This document shows positions 45,801 through 55,131 of a DNA stretch of 64,000 nt, piece by piece; the first letter of the stretch is position 1; each line of letters starts with the position of its first letter. A program made the position numbers and the translations under genes. The stretch is from Helianthus annuus (taxonomy: Eukaryota > Streptophyta > Magnoliopsida > Asterales > Asteraceae). The notes below the pieces were generated by a model that was given only the letters and a program-made list of their open reading frames with translations, was not told the origin of the DNA and did not search any database. The stretch lies in assembly GCF_002127325.2 (NCBI RefSeq), contig NC_035445.2:85389644-85453643 (forward strand), written 5' to 3'.

Positions 45801-47327
45801 CTTCTCTCCGTGAACAACAATGGTCTCACCATCATCGGTTGGGATACGAACGACCTTCTCATGACAAACTATCTCGGCCTTGTTACTCGATAACCAATCC
45901 ATTCCTACTACCACATCGAAGCTTCCCAACTGGACTGGTAGTAGATCTATAGCGAACTCGCGCTCTCCCAACTCGATTATGCAACCTCGAATCACCTCAT
46001 TAGCTTCTACTAACTTCCCATTCGCTAATTCGATCGAGTACGGAGTATCTAACTTACTAGCGGCTAAACCAAGCATATTCTTAAATTCTAACGATACGAA
46101 GCTATAATCGGCGCCAGTATCAAATAAAACGGATGCATAGCGTTGGTTTACAAGGAACGTACCAGTGACAACATTGGGATCCTGGCGCGCTTCCCTTGCT
46201 TCTATGTTGAAAACCCTTCCGCGGGCTTGGTTCAATTCCGGGCAATTCCTCTTGTAATGCCCAACATCACCGTAGTTGAAACATCCGGGCCTCTGCCCGT
46301 TCCCACCATTGTTTCCCGCTTGGTTGTTTCTCTGATTACGATTCATGGCGCCCGCTTGGTTTGCGTTGTTGACTCGGTTTCCATCACCTCCATTGTTCCC
46401 TTGGGGGCGGTTCCCAGTACCACCACGGTTATTTCTATTCCCAAATCCTCTCTGGCCTCCCTGGCCAGCAGTAGCCCAACAAGTCTCCTTCAGGTGGCCA
46501 GTCTTTCCACATGCTTCACAAACTTTCAACCCACAACGGCCAGAATGATGGCGCTGGCAGCTATTACACCTGGGCTGGGCGCCCATGTATCCCTTTCCTT
46601 TCTTCCTACTACCAGCTGTATCTTGCGCTGGCGCATTTGATTCCCCTTTCTTAACCACCACCCCGGTGCCCTGCTTGAAGTTTGAAAACTTCCGCTTGTT
46701 CCCTCCAGATGACTCCACATGAGTCTCCTTCTTCTTTGGCTCCGCTTCATCAAACTTGTTCAAACGAATTGCCTCCTCCGTAAGAGCCACGCTCAAATCA
46801 ATGGCTTCAGTGATAGTCGCAGGTTTGGAGGAGGTCACCATGCTGATGATTTGAGGAGCTAATCCCCAAATGAAACGTTCAATTCTCTTGAACTCAGGTG
46901 TGACCATGTAGGGTACCACATGCGACAAGTCGTGGAACCTCTGAACGTACTCAGCTATCTTCGACCCTTCCATTTTCAGGTGCCAGAACTCAGTCTCCAA
47001 TCTCTGGATTTCGGCGCGAGAACAGTACTTTTTGCGCATGAGTTCTTTCAGCTCGGTCCAGGTCAGTGCGTAAGCAGCAGCTTCGCCAAGTGTTTGTACT
47101 TGCAAGTTCCACCAGGATAGGGCTCCATCCAAAAATAGCCCAGAGATGTAAGTGACTTGCTGATCCAATGCGCATTTGCTCATGCGAAGAACGGATTCTG
47201 TTTTCTCAGCCCAGCGGACAAAAGCGACAGCACCTCCTGTGCCATCAAAGTTTACGGGCTTGCAGTCCAAGAACTGTTTGTAGGTGCACCCTGCACATAC
47301 ATTATAACGCATGATTGGCATTAGCAT
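42831..47327 (-). CDS. Chromovirus copy 3 gag-pol polyprotein, open over 1498 codons
   Basis: A single uninterrupted frame. Approximate residues: gag 20-250; first CCHC knuckle 270-283; second knuckle 347-360; protease DTGA near 403; reverse transcriptase 600-770 with FIDD near 738; RNase H 870-1000; integrase from 1100, with catalytic Asp in MDFITK near 1146, Asp in SDRDGRF near 1207 and Glu in SERTIQ near 1243; chromodomain-like end 1440-1490. Gag and pol are in one frame, as in chromoviruses. The second knuckle reads [14 protein letters not shown]: one zinc-binding Cys is now Tyr (C to T on the plus strand near 46272), so RNA packaging by this copy may be impaired. All other motifs look complete. 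The 5' side of this copy lacks the primer-binding site, so it cannot move by itself. Confidence 0.95.
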   Translation of the reverse strand: MLMPIMRYNVCAGCTYKQFLDCKPVNFDGTGGAVAFVRWAEKTESVLRMSKCALDQQVTYISGLFLDGALSWWNLQVQTLGEAAAYALTWTELKELMRKKYCSRAEIQRLETEFWHLKMEGSKIAEYVQRFHDLSHVVPYMVTPEFKRIERFIWGLAPQIISMVTSSKPATITEAIDLSVALTEEAIRLNKFDEAEPKKKETHVESSGGNKRKFSNFKQGTGVVVKKGESNAPAQDTAGSRKKGKGYMGAQPRCNSCQRHHSGRCGLKVCEACGKTGHLKETCWATAGQGGQRGFGNRNNRGGTGNRPQGNNGGDGNRVNNANQAGAMNRNQRNNQAGNNGGNGQRPGCFNYGDVGHYKRNCPELNQARGRVFNIEAREARQDPNVVTGTFLVNQRYASVLFDTGADYSFVSLEFKNMLGLAASKLDTPYSIELANGKLVEANEVIRGCIIELGEREFAIDLLPVQLGSFDVVVGMDWLSSNKAEIVCHEKVVRIPTDDGETIVVHGEKRETPLRIISCLKARKCLQKGCAAFLAHIVDKKAAEPKIEDIPVVREYPEVFPEDLPGLPPQRQVEFRIDLVPGAAPVAKAPYRLAPSEMQELSTQLQELLDKGFIRPSFSPWGAPVLFVKKKDGSFRMCIDYRELNKLTIKNRYPLPRIDDLFDQLQGSSFYSKIDLRSGYHQLRIQEESIPKTAFRTRYGHYEFLVMPFGLTNAPAVFMDLMNRVCKSYLDKFVIVFIDDILIYSKTKAEHEQHLRAVLELLKKEQLYAKFSKCEFWLREVQFLGHVVNGDGIHVDPTKIEAIKDWETPKTPTEIRQFLGLAGYYRRFIENFSKIAQPLTLLTQKDKKFDWGIKQEEAFQILKDKLCNAPILALPEGTDDFVVYCDASRQGLGCVLMQRQKVIAYASRQLKVHEKNYTTHDLELGAIVFALKVWRHYLYGTKCTIFTDHKSLQHIFIQKELNMRQRRWVELLNDYDCEIKYHPGKANVVADALSRKERIKPIRVRALEMIIQTDLSLRIRAAQKDALKERNLEEEYLRGMEKLLVPNREGTLCFEKRIWVPLFGGLRKVIFDEAHKSRYSIHPGADKMYQDLKDYYWWPRMKGDVAVYVSKCLTCAKVKAEYQKPSGLLQQPEIPKWKWEQISMDFITKLPRTPRGHDTIWVIVDRLTKSAHFLPIREKDNTSKLAEIYMREIVTRHGVPLSIISDRDGRFVSRIWQSFQEAFGSKLNLSTAFHPQIDGQSERTIQTLEDMLRACVMDLGGSWDKHLPLVEFSYNNSYHTSIGAAPFEALYGRKCRSPLCWADAGDRQLVGPEMVQETTDKIAQIRDRISAARDRQKAYADRSRKPLEFEVGEMVLLKVSPWKGVARFGKRGKLNPRYIGPFKILERIGLVAYKLDLPVELNGVHDTFHVSNLKRSPTQDTVAIPTDEIHVDDTLHLVEEPVEVTDWKVNKTRRSSVKLVKVRWNARHGPEFTWEREDRMKEKYPHLFPENPASTSRT

Positions 47328-47346
47328 TCTTGCTAAGGAAATCCTT

Positions 47347-47535
47347 TTAGGTCATGGTATGTCTTAACGACTTAGGGTTACCATGAGGCGGATTGTTATT
47401 GTTGCCAGTGTTGCCAGAGTTGCTTCCACTCATTCCTCCTTGAGAGGCAGCATATTGAGCAATAGCTGCAGCAATGACTTGCTGTAGTTCGGCCTGGGTC
47501 GTAGGCATTTGCTGCTGTTGACGTCTTGGCGGCAT
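47347..47535 (-). CDS. Short gag leader frame (MPPRRQQQQ..), copy 3
   Basis: Same 62-codon frame as at 30595-30783, ending TAA about 20 bp before the gag frame and in another phase. Only few substitutions separate the copies, so the stop was already present before the duplication. Confidence 0.6.
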   Translation of the reverse strand: MPPRRQQQQMPTTQAELQQVIAAAIAQYAASQGGMSGSNSGNTGNNNNPPHGNPKSLRHTMT

Positions 47536-48020
47536 CTTCTAAAGATGTGTTTACGTCGGTTAGGCCATAGTAACGCGTACGTATATAGTAATAGTAATAA
47601 CATCTCATGTTATCAATACTTCATAAATACTAATCACACAACATCCCATGTCACAAATATTATACACACAACATCCCATGTCATAAAAATATACACACAA
47701 CATCCCATGTTATAATAATGTAAATAAGCAATCAAGCGAATCAAATATGATGAGAATACTGCGATTGCCATATATATCGAGACCACAACGTAAGTGTATC
47801 AGTACATCACTGTGTCATACAATCATCAATCAACTAGGGGCTACATCACCCCTGTCCAAAAGCTATATCAAATCAGTGTCAAATACATCAAATACATCAA
47901 GTATGTGTCAAAAGTCAGTATCATCATGTAGTCTCCAAAATGCTATGCAACCAAAAGCAATCGCGGTCCTCTCACCAACGTCTACACAAGCAGTACTGAT
48001 GAGCTCTATACAGATGGCGG

Positions 48021-49424
48021 CCGATAGAAACAAGCTTATGTCAAGATCTATGATCTTAACAAAGTCGGGTTAAACGATGATCCGAGCTACCACAACGTAG
48101 ATCGGGCCTCAATATTCACAACTTTCAAATACTACAACTTTTACACAAGTATTAAGTTTTTATCCAACAATATTCATGTTTCAGTAGACTTTAGAGATTC
48201 AAAAGATAAGTTTTCGTATTTTGACAGTCACAAATCTTATTAACCACCTTAGATTAGTTCGAGAGGGTGTTTTAAGTGTTATACCTCTAGCTCGGGGCTA
48301 GGGAAGAATCTATGCGAAAATGTGGTGGATAAAAGCAAGATAACGAGGTCCTTCGCCTTCCGTTAGCTCCAAGACTCCTTATGCGAGATCCTTAACACTT
48401 GTGTGATGTTGGAATGGAATGAACAAGAGCCGAAAATGGTGGTAGTGAGGGAGGGGGTTTCGGCCGAGAGGAAGCAAGGAGGGAGAGAGTGTGTTTGTGT
48501 AGTGTTGTTGTTGTGAATGAACTCTTGTGTAAACTCAAGGTATTTATAGATAAACTCAAGTGATAATCCCTTGGATTTTATGTCTAGTTGATACTAGACA
48601 TGTTTATTTAAATAATCAACAAATGGTACATGTGTGTCCCCCTAGTTAGGCCGATTACATGAGGGGGGGGGTCTTCTAGTTCAATTCCAATCAAATGGTT
48701 AGAGTTTAGTTAAGTTAAACCAAGTTAGATTTAGGGTTAACTCGGTTAGTTGTATGATGTGTTCTATAGCGGGTGTTAGGGTATTCAGGGACCCTAACTG
48801 GCTCAGAAAAAGACCAATAATATTATTGTCAATATTTTTATGTTCCGGGTATAGTCCGGTTGTTCGGTTGGATAGTAATCCATTAAAGTGCTTAAGTAAG
48901 CATTTAAGTGTCGTAAATAATATTTTTAGTGACACATCTTATTTCCCAAAGTGTCAGGAATATTTTCCTCATGTTTTGGCACTTTATTAGTTAGCCAGAA
49001 GCTGGTATGTTAATTAAAGTGCTGTGGCCTGTGCTTAGGGTACGTTTTAGGCACATCCAGTCATTATATCTTATTCCTAGAGACGCAGTTCTACAACCCT
49101 TGTATCCCTACACTCACTATGGGTGTAGTAAAATATTTCTGGCTCATACAGGCCCTTAGAGGCAGTGTCTGCCTGATGCTGGCTTTATCAGCATGTTCAA
49201 TAGGTTATCCGTTCAAATGCTACTGTGCTTTAGTGCATCATGTTTGTCACTAAGGTTCAACGTGTAAATAATGTAGTGACGGAAATCAAAGTATGATGCA
49301 GGAGTATACAAGTACTAGAATTCAAGTAGCAGTTTGTCAGCAATTTCAGTTAAGCACAGTAATTAAGCAGCAATTAATTATTAATTAAATCGTATGGATA
49401 CCTGGTTTAGTGAGGGTTGTCACA
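48021..49424 (-). mobile_element. Chromovirus copy 3: truncated 5' LTR
   Basis: Same truncation junction (GATGGCGG|CCGATAG) as at 31268, and shared substitutions with 31269-32675 (for example CCATTAAAGTGC and GTAAGCATTTAAG). It is followed by CATTT (49425-49429) and the solo-LTR end. Confidence 0.9.
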
Positions 49425-49429
49425 CATTT

Positions 49430-49587
49430 TGTAATACTTGATATTACTCTTTATTCCTTTGAAATATATCTATCTTTTGCTTCCGCTGTGCATTTAAATT
49501 GTGTTGTTTGACTATGACGATATCAACTACGTCACGATACTCCCCACCGGGCCCACCGGCAATACGTGGAAATATCGGGGTGTGACA
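49430..49587 (+). mobile_element. Solo LTR right part, second copy
   Basis: Matches 32681-32839, ends CGGGGTGTGACA before CTATC. It has no matching left part on this side; it was carried along in the duplicated block. Confidence 0.85.
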
Positions 49588-50683
49588 CTATCACTTTCAT
49601 TCACAGCCACATCATTCAACTTATGCTGTACACTATCACTTTGATTCACAGGATTCTCACCAAAGAATGGGTCAAAATCAAGATCATCCATTGTAATATC
49701 AATTTCATAATGCACACTACTTTGTCCTACTTCATGCCCAACACTAATATGCCCTGTTTCTAGTTGAACACTACTCTGACCTACATCATTTTCAACACTA
49801 CCATTCCATTCTAACAATAACCTATTCTTACTAGCATTGATGTTTTCCATCGCCATGATCTCCTCATCAGTTATTTCTTGCACCCTAAACTTGGTTGGGG
49901 AGCAGAAATAAGTATACACAGTTGTTATAGCATACTCACAATACACATTCATCACCCTAGACTGAGGAATAACTTTGATAAAATCTAAAACATCTGCATC
50001 ACTTCCTAAAGCCCTTAGCCCAAAATCAAGATTCTCACCAGGAACAAGAAAGTGATAATACCTTTCAATATCGCTTGGAAGGCCAAACTTGTCCACGATA
50101 CAATCCATTTCATGCACAGAGAACTTATCTTCATCTAACAAGTCAATAAAATTGCACTCTCCTTCAACATAAGCCCTATCGGGAAATCGGGTGAATATGC
50201 CACTGTGATAAAGCTTAATGGTGAACAGACTTAGGAACCCCACTGCATTATGCAATGATCGATTAGTATTATTCATAATTTCAACAAACGAAACTCAAAA
50301 CCCTAAAAATTACTGTAGAAGGCATCGACTTCAGATTGGGATAAGTGTTGTCGGATCATAAATTGTCTTCCATTGTTGTTTGAATTAGGGTTCATCGTCG
50401 AAGTTTGATTGCAGAAATTAGGAGGATGATTGAGATCGATGAGTGAAATTGGAAGGATAATTATGCGTTGTGAAGAATATAAAGGGACACAACTGCAATC
50501 AAACTTCAAATGACAATTATACCCTTGCATTAAATAAACCTAACTGAGTAAATTCAGTTTGGTGTAAAGGACATAAAGTGATACAAAACATGTGTTTTTT
50601 GGACATAAATTGAAACTAAAAGTTTTAAAGGGCACGTTTCAAAATTCAGTGCAAACATAAAGGACAAGAAGTGAAAGTTTCTC
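49588..50683. mobile_element. MULE right end, second copy
   Basis: Ends AAAGTTTCTC (one change from copy 1) and is followed by TTAGAAAAA, the same 9-mer as at 33960. Contains the transposase N-terminal part. Confidence 0.85.
49593..50276 (-). pseudogene. MULE transposase N-terminal part, second copy
   Basis: Same as 32845-33552, including the PB1-like domain, without the 24-bp duplication. It has no partner C-terminal part, as the left MULE half was not duplicated. Frame open up to the LTR junction. Confidence 0.83.
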
Positions 50684-50692
50684 TTAGAAAAA

Positions 50693-51235
50693 TCTAAAAA
50701 TATATGAAAATTGATTAGTATTATAATATTAAAATAATAAAAAAATAAAAAAAGCTATATATATATATATAATTATAATATAAAAAGCACTATTCATAAG
50801 TTTATGTTATTAATACATCTGGATTTGGATTTGGATTGGATTGGATAATGGATAAGGGATAAAGGATAAGAAAATTAAAATACATGGTTCATTTGTGTAA
50901 ATTTCTTAAAGAGTTAAATGCCTGGTTGGTCTCTGTAATTTGCAAATATTGCAGACTTGATTCCAATACTTTAATACTACAGAGTTGGTCTCAGTTGTAT
51001 TTTTTTTGCACTTAGTTGATCCTTATTACTAACAAATGTTAAGTTTTCCAGTTAACTGAAAAAAATAGTCTCTCAAATAGCATTCTGGTTATTTTACCAA
51101 TTTTAAAAAAATAACAATAGTCAGTCAGCCTTTATACCCAAAAGTATTACAAAATGAAAATCATAGAAACTTAACATGTTTCTCAAAAACCTTAATAAAC
51201 AAATCAAATCAAATGTCCTTTTAATTCAACAGATT
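50693..51235. other. AT-rich flank between MULE and LINE (also at 33969-34513)
   Basis: A TA-microsatellite, GGATTTGGATT repeats and an AT-rich block, present in both copies of the duplicated unit. No gene is recognised. It may include a decayed 5' part of the LINE or of another element. Confidence 0.5.
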
Positions 51236-52185
51236 AAAGAGGCTAGGGATGGGAGCTTTCAGCCAAGATCGAACAACTCAAGGCACTCGAGCTCTTAGCC
51301 GAGTCTCGTAACCTGTCGGATCAAGAGCTTGAAGCTAGGGCGGGATGTAACGATTTTATTATTAAAGAAAACAAGCTAAAGAGTATGGGTGGGTGTTTGG
51401 GGTTCCTTATTTTGTACCAACTTTTAACTTATTGACTTCTTAGAAGTTAAAAGGAATTCCAAATGGCTAAAAGGAATCCCAAACACTATCTAAGGACTTT
51501 TTAGAAGTGATAAGTCATAAGTTAAAAGGAATCCCAAACACCTTCTGGAATTACAACAAAGGGCGAGGGTTAGATAGGCGACGGACGGGGATGAGAATAC
51601 AAGATATTTTCATGGGATTATGAACGCAAATGTTAGCAATAACATTGATTAATGGGCTAAAAATAGATGGCCAGTGGATTACTAATCCTTCCTTAATAAA
51701 GGGTCATGTGGCCTCCTTCTTTGCAACTAGGTTTGCCGAACCGAGGCATCATAGACCCACGCTCATATGCTCGAATCTATGCACTTTATCGAGTGGGGAG
51801 GCTAAATTATTGGTTGCACCGTTCACATTGGAGGAGGTGAAATCAGCGGTTTGGATTGTGCGGGTGATCGGGCTCCATGGGGTAAATTTCTGGTTCCTTA
51901 AAAGGTGTTGGGAAGTTTTCAAGGTGGACTTCCTAAAACTTTTTGAGGACTTTTATGCGAGTGAGTCGTTCAACCATGGTTGTTCGTCGTCATTCTTGGC
52001 ATTGATACCCAAATCTAATGATCCGGGTGGGTTGGAGGATTATAGACCGATAAGCTTGATCGGATGCATCAATAAGGTTATATCTAACGTCTTGGTGGGG
52101 CGGCTTAAATTGGTCATTCCTAAACTCGTGTCAGAAGAACAAACGGCCTTTTTGGCCGATAGGAGTATCTTGGATGGGCCTCTAA
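51236..52185 (+). pseudogene. LINE (L1-type) reverse transcriptase, first part
   Basis: Translation with frameshifts gives the pre-RT linker, then INGLKIDGQWITNPS, LEDYRPISLIGCINKVISN and LVSEEQTAFLADRSILDGP: RT motifs of plant L1-like LINEs. A 157-bp MITE lies at 51389-51545. At 52185 the frame is cut by a Harbinger element; it resumes at 53248. Stops and shifts show it is long dead. Confidence 0.85.
51389..51545. mobile_element. 157-bp foldback MITE in the LINE (right copy)
   Basis: Identical in structure to 34668-34824, with the same flanking TGG. Confidence 0.8.
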
Positions 52186-53247
52186 GACCGTCCGGTATGG
52201 GGGTCGTCCCCGGATCGGCGCCGTCCTGGTGGATCGTCCCACACCGCCGCCCCTGGGCACGTCGGCGGCACTTCCGTCGGATTTCAGACGGTGGAGACGG
52301 CGCAAACTGGTGGGCCCCCATCTGACTTCTCTCTCCTCCTTTATATATATTTATACTATATAATAAAAGAAACCAACTTTGGGACACATGTCATTCATTG
52401 GAGCCATCTATTTTTTAGTTTTCTCATCTTTATCTCCTACTTAATTATAGATAATTAATATTAATTAAAGGATAATTATAAAAATAAATTTAAACAATTC
52501 GTATAGAAGATAATATAATCTTTTAAAATATTTGTTAGATTTCAAAATTATTTATCTTGACATTAACAAAAGACGTACACCAAATATAAATTAATATAAT
52601 GTAAAGAGTTAAATGTCATTTTAGTCCATGTGGTTTGGGCTATTTTGTCAGTTTAGTCCAAAAGTTTTATAATACACAGGGTTTATAAAGATATAATAAG
52701 ATATAACTTTTTATTGATTGGTATATAAATTACATGTGATCAACCCATACAATACATGAGGTTCTTAAAAATCTAACTTTTTCATTATTAATATATAAAA
52801 TAAAATTTACTCAACCCTCTTTATTAATATATAAAATAAAATTTACTCAGCCCATGGCATACAATACACAGAGTTCTTAAAGATATAACTTTTTATTATT
52901 TAATATATAAAATTACATTTATTCAACCCATGTAATAAATGAGATTTTTAAAGATATATTTTTTTTATTATTTGATATGTAAAATTATATTTATTCAACC
53001 TGTGTAATAAACGAGATTTCAAAAATATATTTTTTTAATTATTTGATATATAAAATTACATTTATTCAACCCATGTATTACACGGGGTTATAACCTAGTA
53101 TATTAATATATTATTAATGGTTGGGTAGTCTTGGCTAGTCCCCACACCCTTGGGTAGTCCCCAAGAGGATGCTCCTCCTCCCGTGATGACGTGTCGCCTA
53201 CGTGGTGGGTAGTCTCCAAGAGACTATCTAAACCATACCCACCGGTC
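52186..53247. mobile_element. PIF/Harbinger-type element inserted in the LINE
   Basis: Ends GACCGTCCGGTATGG and (reverse complement of right end) GACCGGTGGGTATGG differ at only 3 positions. Flanked by TAA at 52183-52185 and 53248-53250. Removal restores the LINE text ..DGPLILNE.. across the site. A GC-rich left part (GCCGCC, GGCGGC) contrasts with an AT-rich insert at about 52352-53098 that looks like a Helitron. No transposase. Confidence 0.88.
52352..53098 (+). mobile_element. Helitron-like insert in the Harbinger element
   Basis: Starts TATACTATATAATAAAAG and ends with a small hairpin (CCCATGTATTACACGGGG) followed by TTATAACCTAG, so it has the CTRR-type 3' end of Helitrons with a stem just before it. 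The neighbours are A/T, consistent with AT target sites. The canonical TC start is not conserved. Inside: a 65-bp piece of the GAGTTAAATG MITE family (52604-52668) and about five ~75-bp repeats (52680-53090) with GATATAACTTTTTATTA and ACATTTATTCAACCCATG. Confidence 0.6.
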
Positions 53248-54858
53248 TAATATTGAATGAGGTTTTGGCTTGGTTGAAGAGGAATAAAAAAGAAGGGTTG
53301 ATTTTCCAATTCGATATCGAAAAGGCACACGACTTGCTAAATTAGGACTTCCTTGACTCCGTGTTGGGCCAAATGAATTTCCCCGTCAAGTGGAGAAGAT
53401 GGGCCATGGCAATAGTGTCTTACACTAGAGCATAGGTGCTAGTTAACGGGTCGTCAACCTTAGAATTCTCTTGTCATAGGGGGTTAAGGCAAGGGGATCC
53501 GTTGTCCCTGTTCCTTTTTGTTATAGCAATGGAGGCTCTAACCGTAATTATGAAGGAAGCGTGTTCGGTGGGTCTCTTCAATGGGGTTCGGTGCAACCAT
53601 GACGGACCGCTTCTTTCGCATTTTTTATACACCGACGATGTTGTGTTCATTGGGGAGTGGTCTAGAGATAATGCCCTTTGCCTCCGGAGAATAATGAGAT
53701 GTTTCTTTCTCTCGTCGGGGCTTAGGGTAAATGCCGGTATGTTATCAAAGTGGTGGTAGAGGTTTAAGGTGGACCAAAACAGTCTCTGGAGGAAAGTTAT
53801 CTGGAGCATCCATGCTAGTTCACGAGCTTGGAGCTTTATCCCGGTTAAAGTCTCCATTGTTGTGCCATGGAAACAAATAGTAAAAAGTGGCAAAGACATG
53901 AAGAAGGATGGCATCGACCCCCAGCGGATGTTCAAAGCAGTCCCGGGTTCGGGAGAACAGATTTGTTTTTGGACTGACTGGTGGATCCTGGACGAGCCGC
54001 TCTTTAAAAAATTTCCATCTTTGTTCGAGTTGGAGGGTAACAAGCAATCGGTAATAGCTGATCGTTGCGGTTTTGTGAATGGGATATTCTGGACCTTTTT
54101 CGAGTGGGCCAGACAACCTGATTCCCCGACTGAAAAAGCTGAATTACGTCTGCTGTCGGAGACTGTTTCCAGGCTTTATACACTTGTGGGCCACGAAGCT
54201 TGGGTTTGGAATCCGGGATCCTCGAGTTTATTCAGTGTAAGCGACATTAGAAAACAACTGCAGGGGGTTCATTTCGCTGAGACCGGGACTGGATTTAAGT
54301 GGAATAACTGGGCGCCACTAAAAGTGAGCTTTTTTGCATGGCGGGTAGCACTGAACCGGTTGCCAATGATGGATAATTTGGAAAGAGGTATTCACGTCCG
54401 GCCGGATCTGTGCAAACTCTGCAAAGAGTGTCCTGAAACTGCGGGAGCATTTGTTCGTATCATGCGGAGTGTCTCAAGAAGTATGGAACTTTGTCGGGTC
54501 GTGGTGCCGAATCAACGCCTTGTTTCTGTTTGGAGTGGAGGACATAATTAGCTTCCACAAGCATCTAAAGGGCTCTGCGAAATGGAGGAAACTAATACAC
54601 TTGATCCTCCAAACTACTCTATGGTGTCTTTGGAGATACAGGAACATGGCAGCATTTAAAGGGGCTAAGCCTAGAGCTGGAAGCATCAAAGTGGAAATAA
54701 GAGTTTTGGGTTATCTTTGGTACAAAAATAGGTCCAAAGCCGGGGGGACAACGTGGGAAAGTTGGTATAATTTTGATGTAACGAGTATTGGTGTACTTTC
54801 GCCGTCGATTAACAAAATATTGGATTTGTTGGCCGCTCAAAAAAAATCAGCAGATTAA
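53248..54858 (+). pseudogene. LINE reverse transcriptase, second part, with zf-RVT
   Basis: Continues the RT: FQFDIEKAHD, RGLRQGDPLSLFLFVIAMEA, and the active-site box FLYTDDVVFI (near 53622-53650; Tyr-Thr-Asp-Asp in place of the common YADD). After a deletion near 53750 come the C-terminal region and an RT zinc-binding domain (zf-RVT; FFAWRVALNRLPMMDNLERG, then CKLCKECPETA). A frameshift lies near 54450. Non-functional. Confidence 0.85.
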
Positions 54859-55092
54859 ACAAGTCAACCCGAATGTTTATTAAACAGGCTAACGAAAAAC
54901 TATTTCCTTACTGTGTCTCGGGTCATGCTGGGTCGAGAATTGGCACCATGTGCAGAAGCACATGTCATTATGATGGACCCATCCATCAGGCTAGAATTGG
55001 CACAAACTACTGCTTCTCCATGCAAAAAATGATTTTAACCAACAAGTCTTTGTTATTCATTGTTTTATTTCAAAAAAAAAAAAAAAAAAAAA
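54859..55092 (+). other. LINE 3' end with A-tail
   Basis: Non-coding sequence followed by 21 A at 55072-55092, the expected end of a plus-strand LINE. It lies 40 bp from the stop codon of the opposite-strand ATP synthase gene, hence in that gene's 3' UTR or just beyond. TSD not identified. Confidence 0.6.
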
Positions 55093-55131
55093 CTCAAATG
55101 GCTTCTCCAGAAGCAACCAAGAGAAATGAAA

